In this document: positions 17,805 to 25,319 of the stretch, piece after piece
Position numbering within the stretch: the stretch's first letter is position 1
Layout of the letters: every line of letters starts with the position of its first letter
NCBI GenBank assembly: GCA_964460755.1
Contig: CAYWQL010000012.1
Span: forward strand, 1-51,865
Direction: 5' to 3'
Origin: JAYFNU01 sp964460755
GTDB lineage: Bacteria > Bacillota > Clostridia > Oscillospirales > Ruminococcaceae
Length of the DNA stretch: 51,865 nt
Position numbers and translations under genes: made by a program
Notes under the pieces: model-generated
Told to the model about the DNA's origin: nothing
Database searches by the model: none
What the model saw: only the letters and a program-made list of their open reading frames with translations

Positions 17805-19178
17805 TTATTTCCCCACACAAAATCTTGAAAACACCTCGTCGAGCACAGCTTCGCTTACATTTTCGCCCGAAAGCTCAGCTAAATCCGATAGGGTTTCCGA
17901 CAAAAGAGCAAAGACAACGTCAAGGGTTGAGCTTTCGCTCGCCTCGGCGGCGCTTTGCGCCGCCGCAAGCGCGCGCACGGCGCAGTCGCGCTGTCTCTCG
18001 TTGGCAAGAAGGGGCTCGTTCACGTCAAAGGCGTCGGTCTTGACGGCGCGCGCTACCGCTCGGTCGAGCGCGGCGAGCGAAGAATCGTCCTTCGCGCTGA
18101 TATATGCAATATTCGCAAACGCTCTCTCAATCGCCTTGTTATCAAGCTTCATCTGAAGGTCGGTTTTGTTAATAACCGCGACGACATTTTTCTCGCGAAG
18201 CCGCGCGATTAGAGCCTCGTCGTCCTTGTCGAGAGCGCGCGAGCTGTCGAAGACAGCGAGCACAAGAGCGGCGTTTTCAAGCCTTGACAGCGCCTTTTCT
18301 ATTCCGAGCCTTTCAACAACATCTTCGCTGTTTCGTATTCCCGCCGTGTCGGCAAGCAGAAGGGTCGTGCCTCCGAGCCGCACCTGCTGCTCGACAACGT
18401 CGCGGGTGGTGCCCGCTATCGCGGTAACGAGCGCCTTTTCGGTTCCCGCAAGAAGATTAAGAAGGGTGCTTTTTCCTACGTTGGGGGTTCCGACAATCAC
18501 GGTCGGCACACCTCTTATCACATTTACGCCCGTTTCGTAGCCTGAAACAAGCCTTTGAAGCTCGTCTGTTATGTCTTTAAGCTGTTTTTTAAGAAGCTCG
18601 CCGTCGATTTCGTCAACGTCCTCCTCGGGAAAATCAATATAGGCGGTTATGTGGGCTTGAATTTCGAGTATCTCGTCTTTAAGCTGTTCGGTTTTTTTAT
18701 AAAGTGCGCCATGGGAAAGATTTGCCGCCGCCATTTCGCCCTGCTTCGACGCGGCGTTTATGACGTCGCAAACGGCCTCGGCTTCGGTTAGGGTAATGCG
18801 CCCGTTAAGAAGAGCGCGCCGGGTAAACTCTCCCGCCGACGCCGTGACCGCACCCGCGGAACACACCTCGCGAAGGGTCGTTTCGCAAACTATCTCGCCG
18901 CCGTGACACATAATCTCAACGACATCCTCGCCCGTATAGCTCCGCGGCGCGTGAAAAACGAGTGCGACCACCTCGTCGATTATTTCGCCCTTTGCGTTTT
19001 TGACGTCGCCCAGCCGAGCGGTGTAGCCCGCAAGGGAAGACAGCTTTTCTTTGCTTTTCGCGAAAAATATTTTGTCCGCGATATCAAAGGCGTTTTCGCC
19101 CGAAATGCGTATTATGCCTATTCCGCCGCTTCCCGCAGGGGTCGCGATTGCGGCGACGGTGTCAAAGATACTGTTCAT
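17805..19178 (-). CDS. mnmE: tRNA modification GTPase MnmE
   Basis: A 457-residue GTPase partner of MnmG. N-terminal tetrahydrofolate-binding domain (IATPAGSGGIGIIRISG), helical domain, and an inserted G domain with P-loop GTPNVGKST, DTAGIR and NKTD. The C-terminal motif is CVGK, keeping the conserved Cys-x-Gly-Lys end. Start at 19178 has TTGGAG 7 bp upstream; six codons further upstream is a second ATG without a site. Transcribed separately from jag: a terminator lies between. Confidence 0.98.
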   Translation of the reverse strand: MNSIFDTVAAIATPAGSGGIGIIRISGENAFDIADKIFFAKSKEKLSSLAGYTARLGDVKNAKGEIIDEVVALVFHAPRSYTGEDVVEIMCHGGEIVCETTLREVCSAGAVTASAGEFTRRALLNGRITLTEAEAVCDVINAASKQGEMAAANLSHGALYKKTEQLKDEILEIQAHITAYIDFPEEDVDEIDGELLKKQLKDITDELQRLVSGYETGVNVIRGVPTVIVGTPNVGKSTLLNLLAGTEKALVTAIAGTTRDVVEQQVRLGGTTLLLADTAGIRNSEDVVERLGIEKALSRLENAALVLAVFDSSRALDKDDEALIARLREKNVVAVINKTDLQMKLDNKAIERAFANIAYISAKDDSSLAALDRAVARAVKTDAFDVNEPLLANERQRDCAVRALAAAQSAAEASESSTLDVVFALLSETLSDLAELSGENVSEAVLDEVFSRFCVGK

Positions 19179-19186
19179 CTTTTTCT

Positions 19187-19250
19187 CCAAAAACAAAAGA
19201 GGTCAACGGTATAGTGTGTACAACAAGTGTACACGCCGACCTTTGACCTC
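19187..19250 (-). terminator. Strong terminator after jag
   Basis: On -, GAGGTCAA (complement of 19243-19250) pairs with TTGACCTC (complement of 19199-19206), followed by TTTTGTTTTT. Inside are two more stems (CGG/CCG and GTGTAC/GTACAC), making a long, branched-looking hairpin. It ends the rpmH-rnpA-yidD-yidC-jag transcript. Confidence 0.88.
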
Positions 19251-19272
19251 GGTGTGTCGTATTGAGCCTGAT

Positions 19273-20304
19273 TTAAAGCTCGATTTTTTTATAAAGCGAC
19301 GAGCTGTCGACCGGGGAAGCCTTCGCTTCTGTCGGCGCCTTGACGACGGGAGCTGCGTCCTGCGGCTTGGCTGGCGCGCTGTCATTTCGCTCATAACGCG
19401 GCTTGCTGTTGTTATAACCGCCGCGGCTGTTGTTGTTCGGGCGGAAATTTCCGTTGGGTCTTGGACGTCCGTCGCGCGCCTTTCCTCCGCTGATAAGCGA
19501 AATCACGACACGACGATTGGGCTCGTATCCGACCGATTCGGATTTAACCCCTTCAATTTCCTGTATGGCGCTGTGAACTATTCTTCTTTCATAGGGGTTC
19601 ATCGGCTCAAGGGTTTTGTTATAACGGCTCTTTTTGACCTTCGCCGCCTCGCGCTCGGCAAGAGCGATAAGCGTCTTTTCGCGCTTTGCGCGATAGCCCG
19701 CGACGTCGAGCGAAAGCTTGCTCATCTCGTCTCCGCCCGCGCGGTTGCATACGAGTGTGCAAAGATACTGAATCGCGTCCATTGTGTCGCCGCGGCGACC
19801 GATAATAAGCGAGGAATCTTCGCCGTCAACAAGGAATTTAAGCCCTCTTTCGGTCTTGGCGACCTTAAAGGAAAGCTCTTTCGCGCCCATAAGCGCGGTC
19901 ATCTCTTTAAGGTAATTGAGCGCTACCTTCGCGGGTTCGGGAATGTCGTTTTCCGACACCTCAACCTCGGGGATTTCCTCGGACTTTACAAACTCGGGCT
20001 TTCTGACCTCTTTTGGTTGCTCCTGTTTTTTCTGTTCGGGTCTTCTTTGCTCGAATTTTGCGTTCTGCTGAGGCTGAGCCTTCGGCTCGGCTTGCTTTTT
20101 GTCCTCTTTTTCAAAGAGCGACTTGACGGAAAAGCCGTCGTCAATAGCGGAAACCTTGACCTGTGCGGGTTTTGAACCAAAAAGTTTTTTCTGGGGCATT
20201 TCGATGATTTCGACCGTTACGTCGTCGCGCGAAAGACCAAGCTCGGCGCACGCCGCCTCAACCGCCTCGTCAACGGTTTTTCCCGTGGTAATTATCTCTT
20301 GCAT
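19273..20304 (-). CDS. jag: Jag (SpoIIIJ-associated) RNA-binding protein
   Basis: A 343-residue protein (KhpB/EloR family). Jag-N domain at about 1-55, a charged Gln/Lys/Glu linker (60-120), a KH domain with IIGRRG (about 167-172) and an R3H domain with the R-x3-H motif (Arg240, His244). A tail of about 70 residues after R3H is unusual: it contains an Asn/Arg/Gly-rich stretch (about 278-310) and an Ala/Pro/Lys region. In other Firmicutes Jag is linked to cell elongation and RNA binding. Follows yidC by 31 bp; the AAAGGA site is rather far (about 13 bp) from the ATG. Confidence 0.95.
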   Translation of the reverse strand: MQEIITTGKTVDEAVEAACAELGLSRDDVTVEIIEMPQKKLFGSKPAQVKVSAIDDGFSVKSLFEKEDKKQAEPKAQPQQNAKFEQRRPEQKKQEQPKEVRKPEFVKSEEIPEVEVSENDIPEPAKVALNYLKEMTALMGAKELSFKVAKTERGLKFLVDGEDSSLIIGRRGDTMDAIQYLCTLVCNRAGGDEMSKLSLDVAGYRAKREKTLIALAEREAAKVKKSRYNKTLEPMNPYERRIVHSAIQEIEGVKSESVGYEPNRRVVISLISGGKARDGRPRPNGNFRPNNNSRGGYNNSKPRYERNDSAPAKPQDAAPVVKAPTEAKASPVDSSSLYKKIEL

Positions 20305-20335
20305 TTAGGATGATTTTCCTTTCTGCTTAATATGC

Positions 20336-21487
20336 CTAATTGTATCGCTCGTTGTCGAGCTCGCGCGCCTTTTGAAGTCGAAGCTTGTCAAGCTCCATTC
20401 CAGTGACCTTCTTTTCGGTAAGGCTTCCGTCTTCAGCTTTAACCTTGACGGTCTTGACCGCCTTCTTTTCCTTTTTCTTCGCCGCAACCGCCGCAATAGC
20501 TTCGGCTCTCAGCTTTTCGGGATTGCATATCTTATAAAGGATAAACGACTGACCGATAAGAATGATGTTCTGGAAGCCCCAATAAAGGCTGAAGCCCATG
20601 GGATAGGTGAAGGAGAAAACGCCGAAGAGAAGCGCGGAGAATATCATCATTCCCTTGCCTGACGCTCCGCCCGTTTCCGCAGAACCGCTCTTTTTCATGG
20701 AAATAAGGGTGGAAAGAAGCATCGTAACAATAGAGAACAGCGGCACGATAAGGGTAAGCGACCAGCCAAGAACGGGGTTTTCCCAAAGATTAATCGAGCC
20801 TATGCTCATATCGAGATTTGTTATTTTGTCAATGTAGGAGGCGTATTCGGGGTTTGAGGTGAGGGCGCTGAAAGCCCCGATATTGGTTTTAATCTGCTGA
20901 ATGGCGGTATTCTCAAGGAAATACGCGCTCTTTACCTCAACGCCGGGGATATTAAGAGTTATTTCAAGAATTTTAGTTATCAGTTCCTTCGGAATGGATA
21001 TCATATGTGTAAGCGGCTTATAGATAACCCTCAAAAGTCCGAAGATAATCGGGAACTGTATGAGAAGGGGCAGACAGCCTGCGGCGGGATTGTAGCCGTA
21101 CTCGGTCTGCATCTTCTGAAGCTCTTCCTGCTGCTTTTGCTTATCGTTGGCGTATTTCTTGTTGATTTCGTCTATCATAGGCTTGTACGCCGCCGCCATA
21201 GCGGTCGAGCGCTGCTGCTTGATAGAAAGCGGGAAAAGCAAAATCTTTGTGATTAACGTGAAAAGAAACAACGCGAAAACATAGGCGAGCGGAAGACGAA
21301 GCACATCGTTCGCGAACAGGTAGCAATACTTCATTATCCAGCCGAGGGGAATGGCGACATAGTCCCATATGCCCATTTTCATCGCGCTCTCAACCGTGAC
21401 CGCGGGCGCGACGGCGGCGCTGCACGCCGCAAATAATACGACCGCAAACAACGGCAACATAATTAAAAGTGCTTTCTTTTTTTTCAT
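20336..21487 (-). CDS. yidC: YidC/Oxa1/SpoIIIJ membrane insertase
   Basis: A 383-residue insertase. Lipoprotein-type signal (LFAAC, Cys22), then the five-helix Oxa1 core: a first helix before the TKILLFPLSIKQQRS segment (its Arg is the conserved hydrophilic-groove residue), a cytoplasmic helical hairpin rich in Lys/Gln (IDEINKKYANDKQKQQEE), GCLPLLIQFPIIFGL and two further helices, ending in a basic tail (KKKEKKAVKTVKVK) that can bind ribosomes. It overlaps yidD by 4 bp (ATGA). Confidence 0.97.
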   Translation of the reverse strand: MKKKKALLIMLPLFAVVLFAACSAAVAPAVTVESAMKMGIWDYVAIPLGWIMKYCYLFANDVLRLPLAYVFALFLFTLITKILLFPLSIKQQRSTAMAAAYKPMIDEINKKYANDKQKQQEELQKMQTEYGYNPAAGCLPLLIQFPIIFGLLRVIYKPLTHMISIPKELITKILEITLNIPGVEVKSAYFLENTAIQQIKTNIGAFSALTSNPEYASYIDKITNLDMSIGSINLWENPVLGWSLTLIVPLFSIVTMLLSTLISMKKSGSAETGGASGKGMMIFSALLFGVFSFTYPMGFSLYWGFQNIILIGQSFILYKICNPEKLRAEAIAAVAAKKKEKKAVKTVKVKAEDGSLTEKKVTGMELDKLRLQKARELDNERYN

Positions 21488-21738
21488 TTTAACTCCTTAA
21501 TATCGGGGGTTTTTTTATTCTTTCTTTGCGGAACGGGGTCGTACCCGCCTTTGCAAAGGGGATTACATCTTAAAAGCCGCCAGACGGAAAGCGCAACGCC
21601 GACAATTACGCCGCGGGTTTCTATCGCCTCCATGGCGTATTCGGAGCAGGTCGGAATAAAGCGACAGTTGCTCCCAAGCGAGGGGGATATGCTTTTTTTG
21701 TAAAACCTAAGCAGCATTATAAGTAATTTTTTAATCAC
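21484..21738 (-). CDS. yidD: Membrane protein insertion efficiency factor YidD
   Basis: An 84-residue protein with the full family signature: an amphipathic N-terminus (MLLRFYKKSISPSLGSNC), CRFIPTCSEYAMEAI with the conserved Cys residues, and RLLRCNPLCKGGYDPVP. Assists YidC-dependent insertion. It overlaps rnpA by 8 bp and yidC by 4 bp, so the three are tightly coupled. Confidence 0.97.
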   Translation of the reverse strand: MIKKLLIMLLRFYKKSISPSLGSNCRFIPTCSEYAMEAIETRGVIVGVALSVWRLLRCNPLCKGGYDPVPQRKNKKTPDIKELK

Positions 21739-22072
21739 CTATAACACCCGCCTTGATAAGCTGTTTTTTCATTATACCGCAAATAAAGGTCGATTTTTGC
21801 GCGACCGTTGCGGTACGGCAAACAAAGACTATGTCAAAACAGCCGTCCGCATTTTCCAGTAGCTCGGTTGCGGCGGCTTTGACTATTCTGCGCGCTCGGT
21901 TTCGTTCAACCGCACAGCCTATTTTTTTGCTCGCGGTGATACCTATTCGTATTCCGCCGCTTTTTTTCGGCACGACGTAGGTTATCACAAAGGGCGAAAC
22001 AAAACTTGTCTTGCTTCGGTAAGCACGCTGGAACAAAAAATTTTTGTTTAGCGTTTTGATGTTGTCCCTCAT
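21731..22072 (-). CDS. rnpA: Ribonuclease P protein component
   Basis: A 113-residue RnpA. The RNR-type motif is visible as AVERNRARRIVKAAATEL (about 54-71), and the N-terminal FLFQRAYRSK aromatic segment contacts pre-tRNA in known enzymes. The ATG at 22072 fits the family's N-terminus, but no Shine-Dalgarno sequence precedes it: the bases before it are the TTGTTTTTAGAAA tail of a hairpin. Expression may depend on read-through and coupling from rpmH. Confidence 0.94.
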   Translation of the reverse strand: MRDNIKTLNKNFLFQRAYRSKTSFVSPFVITYVVPKKSGGIRIGITASKKIGCAVERNRARRIVKAAATELLENADGCFDIVFVCRTATVAQKSTFICGIMKKQLIKAGVIGD

Positions 22073-22082
22073 TTTCTAAAAA

Positions 22083-22113
22083 CAAGAGCCAGCCGATTTT
22101 GACGGTTGGCTCT
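22083..22113 (-). terminator. Attenuator-like hairpin between rpmH and rnpA
   Basis: On -, GAGCCAACCG and CGGCTGGCTC form a 10-base-pair stem with one A-C mismatch and a 7-base loop, followed by TTGTTTTT and then the rnpA start. Position and U-tract suggest partial termination, giving more L34 mRNA than rnpA mRNA. Confidence 0.7.
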
Positions 22114-22114
22114 T

Positions 22115-22249
22115 TTAGGCGCTTAAACGGGCTCTTCCGCGTGCGCGGCGACGTGCCAAAACCTTACGACCGTTTTTCGAGGACATACGCTTTAAAAAAC
22201 CGTGTTCAACCGAACGACTGCGTTTTTTGGGATGATAGGTAGGTTTCAT
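22115..22249 (-). CDS. rpmH: 50S ribosomal protein L34
   Basis: A 44-residue basic protein translating as MKPTYHPKKRSRSVEHGFLK and continuing through RMSSKNGRKVLARRRARGRARLSA-type residues, the typical L34 sequence. AAAGGAG lies 8 bp upstream of the ATG at 22249. It is the first gene of the leftward operon from the origin. Confidence 0.97.
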   Translation of the reverse strand: MKPTYHPKKRSRSVEHGFLKRMSSKNGRKVLARRRARGRARLSA

Positions 22250-22284
22250 ATCTTTGACTCCTTTATTGTACCTTGCAAGAAATA

Positions 22285-22314
22285 AGTATATAACAAAGGC
22301 GTTTTACTTGTCAA
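22285..22314 (-). promoter_or_regulatory. rpmH promoter
   Basis: On -, a perfect -35 TTGACA (complement of 22309-22314), 18-bp spacer and TATACT (complement of 22285-22290). Divergent from the dnaA promoter, about 75 bp apart. Confidence 0.82.
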
Positions 22315-22388
22315 GTAAAGTTTTGAACCTTGGGGTATTTATAATTCTCTGGTTTTGGTTATTTTTCTGAACAAATAAGGGCAAAGTT

Positions 22389-22420
22389 TGTTGAAAACGG
22401 GCTGTGCTTTATGTTATAAT
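22389..22420 (+). promoter_or_regulatory. dnaA promoter with overlapping candidate DnaA site
   Basis: TTGAAA at 22391-22396, an 18-bp spacer and TATAAT at 22415-22420 preceded by TG (extended -10). The 9-mer TGTTGAAAA at 22389-22397, reverse complement TTTTCAACA, covers the -35. If this is a DnaA-binding variant, DnaA would repress its own gene, as in other bacteria. Leader is about 45 bases. Confidence 0.75.
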
Positions 22421-22470
22421 TGGTCTATATTATAAATTGTATTATTTTTAGTAAGAGGAGCAGGCGATTT

Positions 22471-23766
22471 ATGGAATCTTTCGCGCAGTGTTTAACCGCC
22501 GTAAAGGATTTTTGCAGGGAGTCCGAGTCGGAAACCATTTATAACATCTGGCTTAAGGGGCTTGAGCCCGTCTCTTTTGAGGGGGACGTCGCAACCCTTT
22601 CGGTGAGCTCGGATTTCATAAAAAGCATGGTTGAGGACAGATATCTCGACCTCATTAAGCACGGCTTTTTGGACGTGATGGGCTTTGACGTCACAGTCAA
22701 AATCGAAAGCCGCTCGCTTGCCGCAGAAGAACCAAAGAGCGCGCCAAAGACCGGCGACGACCTTTATACCTTCGACAATTTTATCGTCGGTCAGGACAAC
22801 CGTTTTGCTCACGCGGCGGCGCTCGCCGTAGCGGCGAACCCCGCCAAGGCATACAACCCGCTTTTCATCTACGGCGCGTCGGGACTCGGTAAAACCCACC
22901 TTCTTCGCGCTATTGAAAACGACCTTAAAAAAAGCCGACCGGAATTAAAGGTTCTTTATATCGGAGGCGACCTTTTTACTAATGAGCTTATCGCCGCAAT
23001 ACAGTCGGGCAACACCGAGCCGTTCCACGAAAAATATCGTTCGGTCGATGTGCTATTGGTTGACGATATTCAGTTTATCGGCGGCAAGGAATCGACGCAG
23101 GAGGAGTTTTTCCACACCTTCAACGCCCTTCACAACGCCCAAAAGCAGATAGTCCTTACCTCCGACCGACCGCCTAAGGAAATTAAAAGCCTTGAGGAAC
23201 GTCTTCGCACGCGGTTTGAATGGGGGCTTCTCGCCGACGTACAGCCGCCTGACGTCGAAACGCGAATTTCAATTCTGTATACTAAAGCCGAGGCACTCGG
23301 CTTAGAGCTTCCGAGCGAGGTTGCCGACTATATCGCAACCAACGTAAAAAACGATATCCGTCAGCTTGAAGGGGCGATTAAAAAGCTTGCCGCCTACAAC
23401 AAGATGGAAAAGATTTCGCCGTCAATCGGGCTTGCGCAAAACGCGATAAAGGACGTTATGTCCGAGCAGCAGCCTATCCCCATAACGGTCGAAAAAATCG
23501 TCAACGAGGTCGCCCGAACCTACAGCGTTTCGGCGGAGGATATCCGCTCGAGCAAACAGAACGCCGCCGTTTCCGCGCCGCGCCAAATCGCGATGTATAT
23601 TGTGCGTGAGGTTACGGGAATGACGATGGAAAAAATCGGAGCCGAGTTCGGCGGTCGTAACCACGCGACGGTCGTGTACGCTATGAGCAAGGTTGAAAAG
23701 CTTTTGGAAACCGACACACGCACCAAGGAGCTTATCGAGGACATTATTAAAAACGCAAAGGCATAA
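22471..23766 (+). CDS. dnaA: Chromosomal replication initiator DnaA
   Basis: A 431-residue initiator. Domain I at about 1-80, a short linker (about 82-97), AAA+ domain III with Walker A GASGLGKT (135-142) and Walker B LLVDDI (195-200), and DNA-binding domain IV from about 330. Domain IV keeps APRQIAMY and GGRNHATV but departs from the usual sequence: aligned to E. coli, Arg399 is Gln363, Asp433 is Asn397, Thr435 is Ala399, while His434 is kept (His398). These are base-contacting positions in the E. coli domain IV-DnaA box structure. The ATG at 22471 has GAGGAG upstream; a TTG 17 codons earlier gives an unrelated extension. Box recognition is probably altered. Confidence 0.98.
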   Translation: MESFAQCLTAVKDFCRESESETIYNIWLKGLEPVSFEGDVATLSVSSDFIKSMVEDRYLDLIKHGFLDVMGFDVTVKIESRSLAAEEPKSAPKTGDDLYTFDNFIVGQDNRFAHAAALAVAANPAKAYNPLFIYGASGLGKTHLLRAIENDLKKSRPELKVLYIGGDLFTNELIAAIQSGNTEPFHEKYRSVDVLLVDDIQFIGGKESTQEEFFHTFNALHNAQKQIVLTSDRPPKEIKSLEERLRTRFEWGLLADVQPPDVETRISILYTKAEALGLELPSEVADYIATNVKNDIRQLEGAIKKLAAYNKMEKISPSIGLAQNAIKDVMSEQQPIPITVEKIVNEVARTYSVSAEDIRSSKQNAAVSAPRQIAMYIVREVTGMTMEKIGAEFGGRNHATVVYAMSKVEKLLETDTRTKELIEDIIKNAKA

Positions 23767-23991
23767 AAGTTTTAACACCTTCTTCAACCTTTTACAAAAA
23801 ACTTTCGACATATGAACAGTAATTTTTTTGTTCAACGGCTTTTAAACAAGTCTTTCACATAAAAGCTAAGCTTTTAAACAGCGGTTTTTGTCATACGGGG
23901 TGGCAAAAAATTAAGTCTTCAACCGGATTGACCGCCCCTAATACTACTACTGTTGATATTCTGTTAATAACAAAAGAGGATGGAAATAAAA
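23767..23991 (+). other. oriC: Probable oriC: dnaA-dnaN intergenic region
   Basis: A 225-bp AT-rich gap between dnaA and dnaN, the usual place of origin unwinding in Firmicutes. It contains two TTTTAAACA copies (23840-23848, 23872-23880), three TTCAAC[CG] copies in one orientation (23783, 23831, 23918), a GC cluster and a DnaA-trio-like element, then an AT-rich stretch to dnaN. I find no TTATNCACA box on either strand here or upstream of dnaA. Which of the repeats is the DnaA box is inference. Confidence 0.7.
23931..23952 (+). other. GC cluster and DnaA-trio-like element
   Basis: ACCGCCCC (23931-23938) is followed in register by CTA-ATA-CTA-CTA-CTG (23938-23952), whose complement read 3' to 5' is GAT-TAT-GAT-GAT-GAC. 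In B. subtilis a GC cluster followed by 3'-GAT-5' trios is where DnaA strands onto single-stranded DNA and opening starts. Arrangement and position match that model. Confidence 0.72.
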
Positions 23992-25098
23992 ATGAAAATT
24001 GTATGTAATCGAGCGGAACTTTTGGATTCTCTCAACGGTGTATCGAAAGCGGTTAGTTCAAAGTCTTCGATACCCGCGATTGAAGGCATTCTTTTGAAAT
24101 GCGCAAACGACACGGTTATTCTCACGGCATATGATTTGGAAATAGGAATAATTACTTCCTTTGTCGCCGACGTCAAGGAAGCGGGCGAAATCGTACTCAA
24201 TGCGCGTCTTTTAATTGATATGATTAGAAAAATGACGAGCGATACTGTGACGATTGAAACTGACGGAGAGCTTAAGGCGCAAATTACAGGCGGAATAACA
24301 AAATTTAATTTTATCGGTATCCCCTCAAGCGATTTTCCCGAAATGCCTGTTCCTGACGCGGAAAACACTCTTACAATTAAAGCAAATCTTTTAAAAGAGA
24401 TGATTGGAAAGACGATTTTCGCTGTTTCGACCTCAGACCAAAAACCGGTTCATACAGGAACAAAGTTTATAATGAGCGACGACAGTCTTACGATGGTGTC
24501 GGTTGACGGATACCGTCTTGCGGTTTGCACACAAAAGGTAGAATTTTCGTATGAGAACAAGAGCTTTATTGTTCCGGCGAAGACTCTTTCAGAGGTTTGC
24601 AAGCTTATGGGCGAGGGTGAAGAGGACGTCAACATCGGTATCGCGAGAAGATACGGAGTTTTCCAGCTTAATAATTACACCGTTATTACGCGACTTCTTG
24701 AAGGCGATTTTCTCGATTATAAAAAAGCCGTTCCCGAAGGCTACAAAACGAGGGTCAAAATTGACGTTCGTTCGCTTTTCGATTCGGTCGAAAGAACCTC
24801 TTTAATAATAAACGACAGATTTAAAAGTCCCGTTAAATTTCTTTTTGAGGACAACAAGACGATAGTTACCTGCTCAACGGCGCTTGGCAACGCTTACGAC
24901 GAAATCATTTGCGGTATTGAGGGAGAAGCTGTTGAAATTGGATTTAACAACAGATATGTTCTCGACGCCCTTCGCAACTGCGGATGTGACGAGGTTTATC
25001 TCGAAATCGGCGGACCGGTTTCTCCTTTAAAAATGGTGCCTATACAAGGAAACGACTTTTTATTCCTGCTTTTACCCGTTAGAATTAAATCTGAATAA
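23992..25098 (+). CDS. dnaN: DNA polymerase III beta subunit (sliding clamp)
   Basis: A 368-residue clamp with the three-domain clamp fold; N-terminal MKIVCNRAELLDSLNGVSKAV and the C-terminal LLPVRI end are typical. Start chosen at 23992: the ATG at 23980 lies directly on the AAGAGG site, while 23992 is 8-9 bp after it. Ends in TAATG, sharing a base with the start of the next gene. Confidence 0.97.
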   Translation: MKIVCNRAELLDSLNGVSKAVSSKSSIPAIEGILLKCANDTVILTAYDLEIGIITSFVADVKEAGEIVLNARLLIDMIRKMTSDTVTIETDGELKAQITGGITKFNFIGIPSSDFPEMPVPDAENTLTIKANLLKEMIGKTIFAVSTSDQKPVHTGTKFIMSDDSLTMVSVDGYRLAVCTQKVEFSYENKSFIVPAKTLSEVCKLMGEGEEDVNIGIARRYGVFQLNNYTVITRLLEGDFLDYKKAVPEGYKTRVKIDVRSLFDSVERTSLIINDRFKSPVKFLFEDNKTIVTCSTALGNAYDEIICGIEGEAVEIGFNNRYVLDALRNCGCDEVYLEIGGPVSPLKMVPIQGNDFLFLLLPVRIKSE

Positions 25099-25319
25099 TG
25101 AAAGAAATTGAAATTAAAACCGAATATATAAAGCTTGACGCTTTTTTGAAATTTGCCGGCGCGGTTATGAGCGGCGGCGAAGCAAAGGAGCTTGTTAAGC
25201 AGGGCGAGGTTAGGGTTAACGGCGAGGTTTGTCCTCAAAGAGGAAAAAAGCTTTTTGGCGGCGAAACGGTCGAGGTTCATAATAACGAATTTAAGGTTGT
25301 GAAAAGTTGTTCTTGGTAA
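25098..25319 (+). CDS. yaaA: S4-domain RNA-binding protein YaaA/RlbA
   Basis: A 73-residue S4 domain: KLDAFLKFAGAVMSGGEAKELVKQGEVRVNG contains the conserved helix-loop and the VNG-E turn. In B. subtilis this small protein lies between dnaN and recF and has been linked to ribosome assembly. Its start overlaps the dnaN stop and its end overlaps recF by 13 bp. Confidence 0.93.
   Translation: MKEIEIKTEYIKLDAFLKFAGAVMSGGEAKELVKQGEVRVNGEVCPQRGKKLFGGETVEVHNNEFKVVKSCSW

Noticed and set aside
19051..20175. 374-codon open frame on + across jag
   Set aside because: Antisense to jag and crosses its terminator; no ribosome site or known domain.
22420..22470. Longer DnaA starting at TTG 22420
   Set aside because: The extension is hydrophobic/basic, has no ribosome site and overlaps the -10; ATG 22471 has GAGGAG upstream.
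22250..23991. Canonical DnaA boxes TTATNCACA around dnaA
   Set aside because: Searched by eye on both strands of both intergenic regions; none found, the best partial match (TCTTTCACA at 23851) fits only six of nine.
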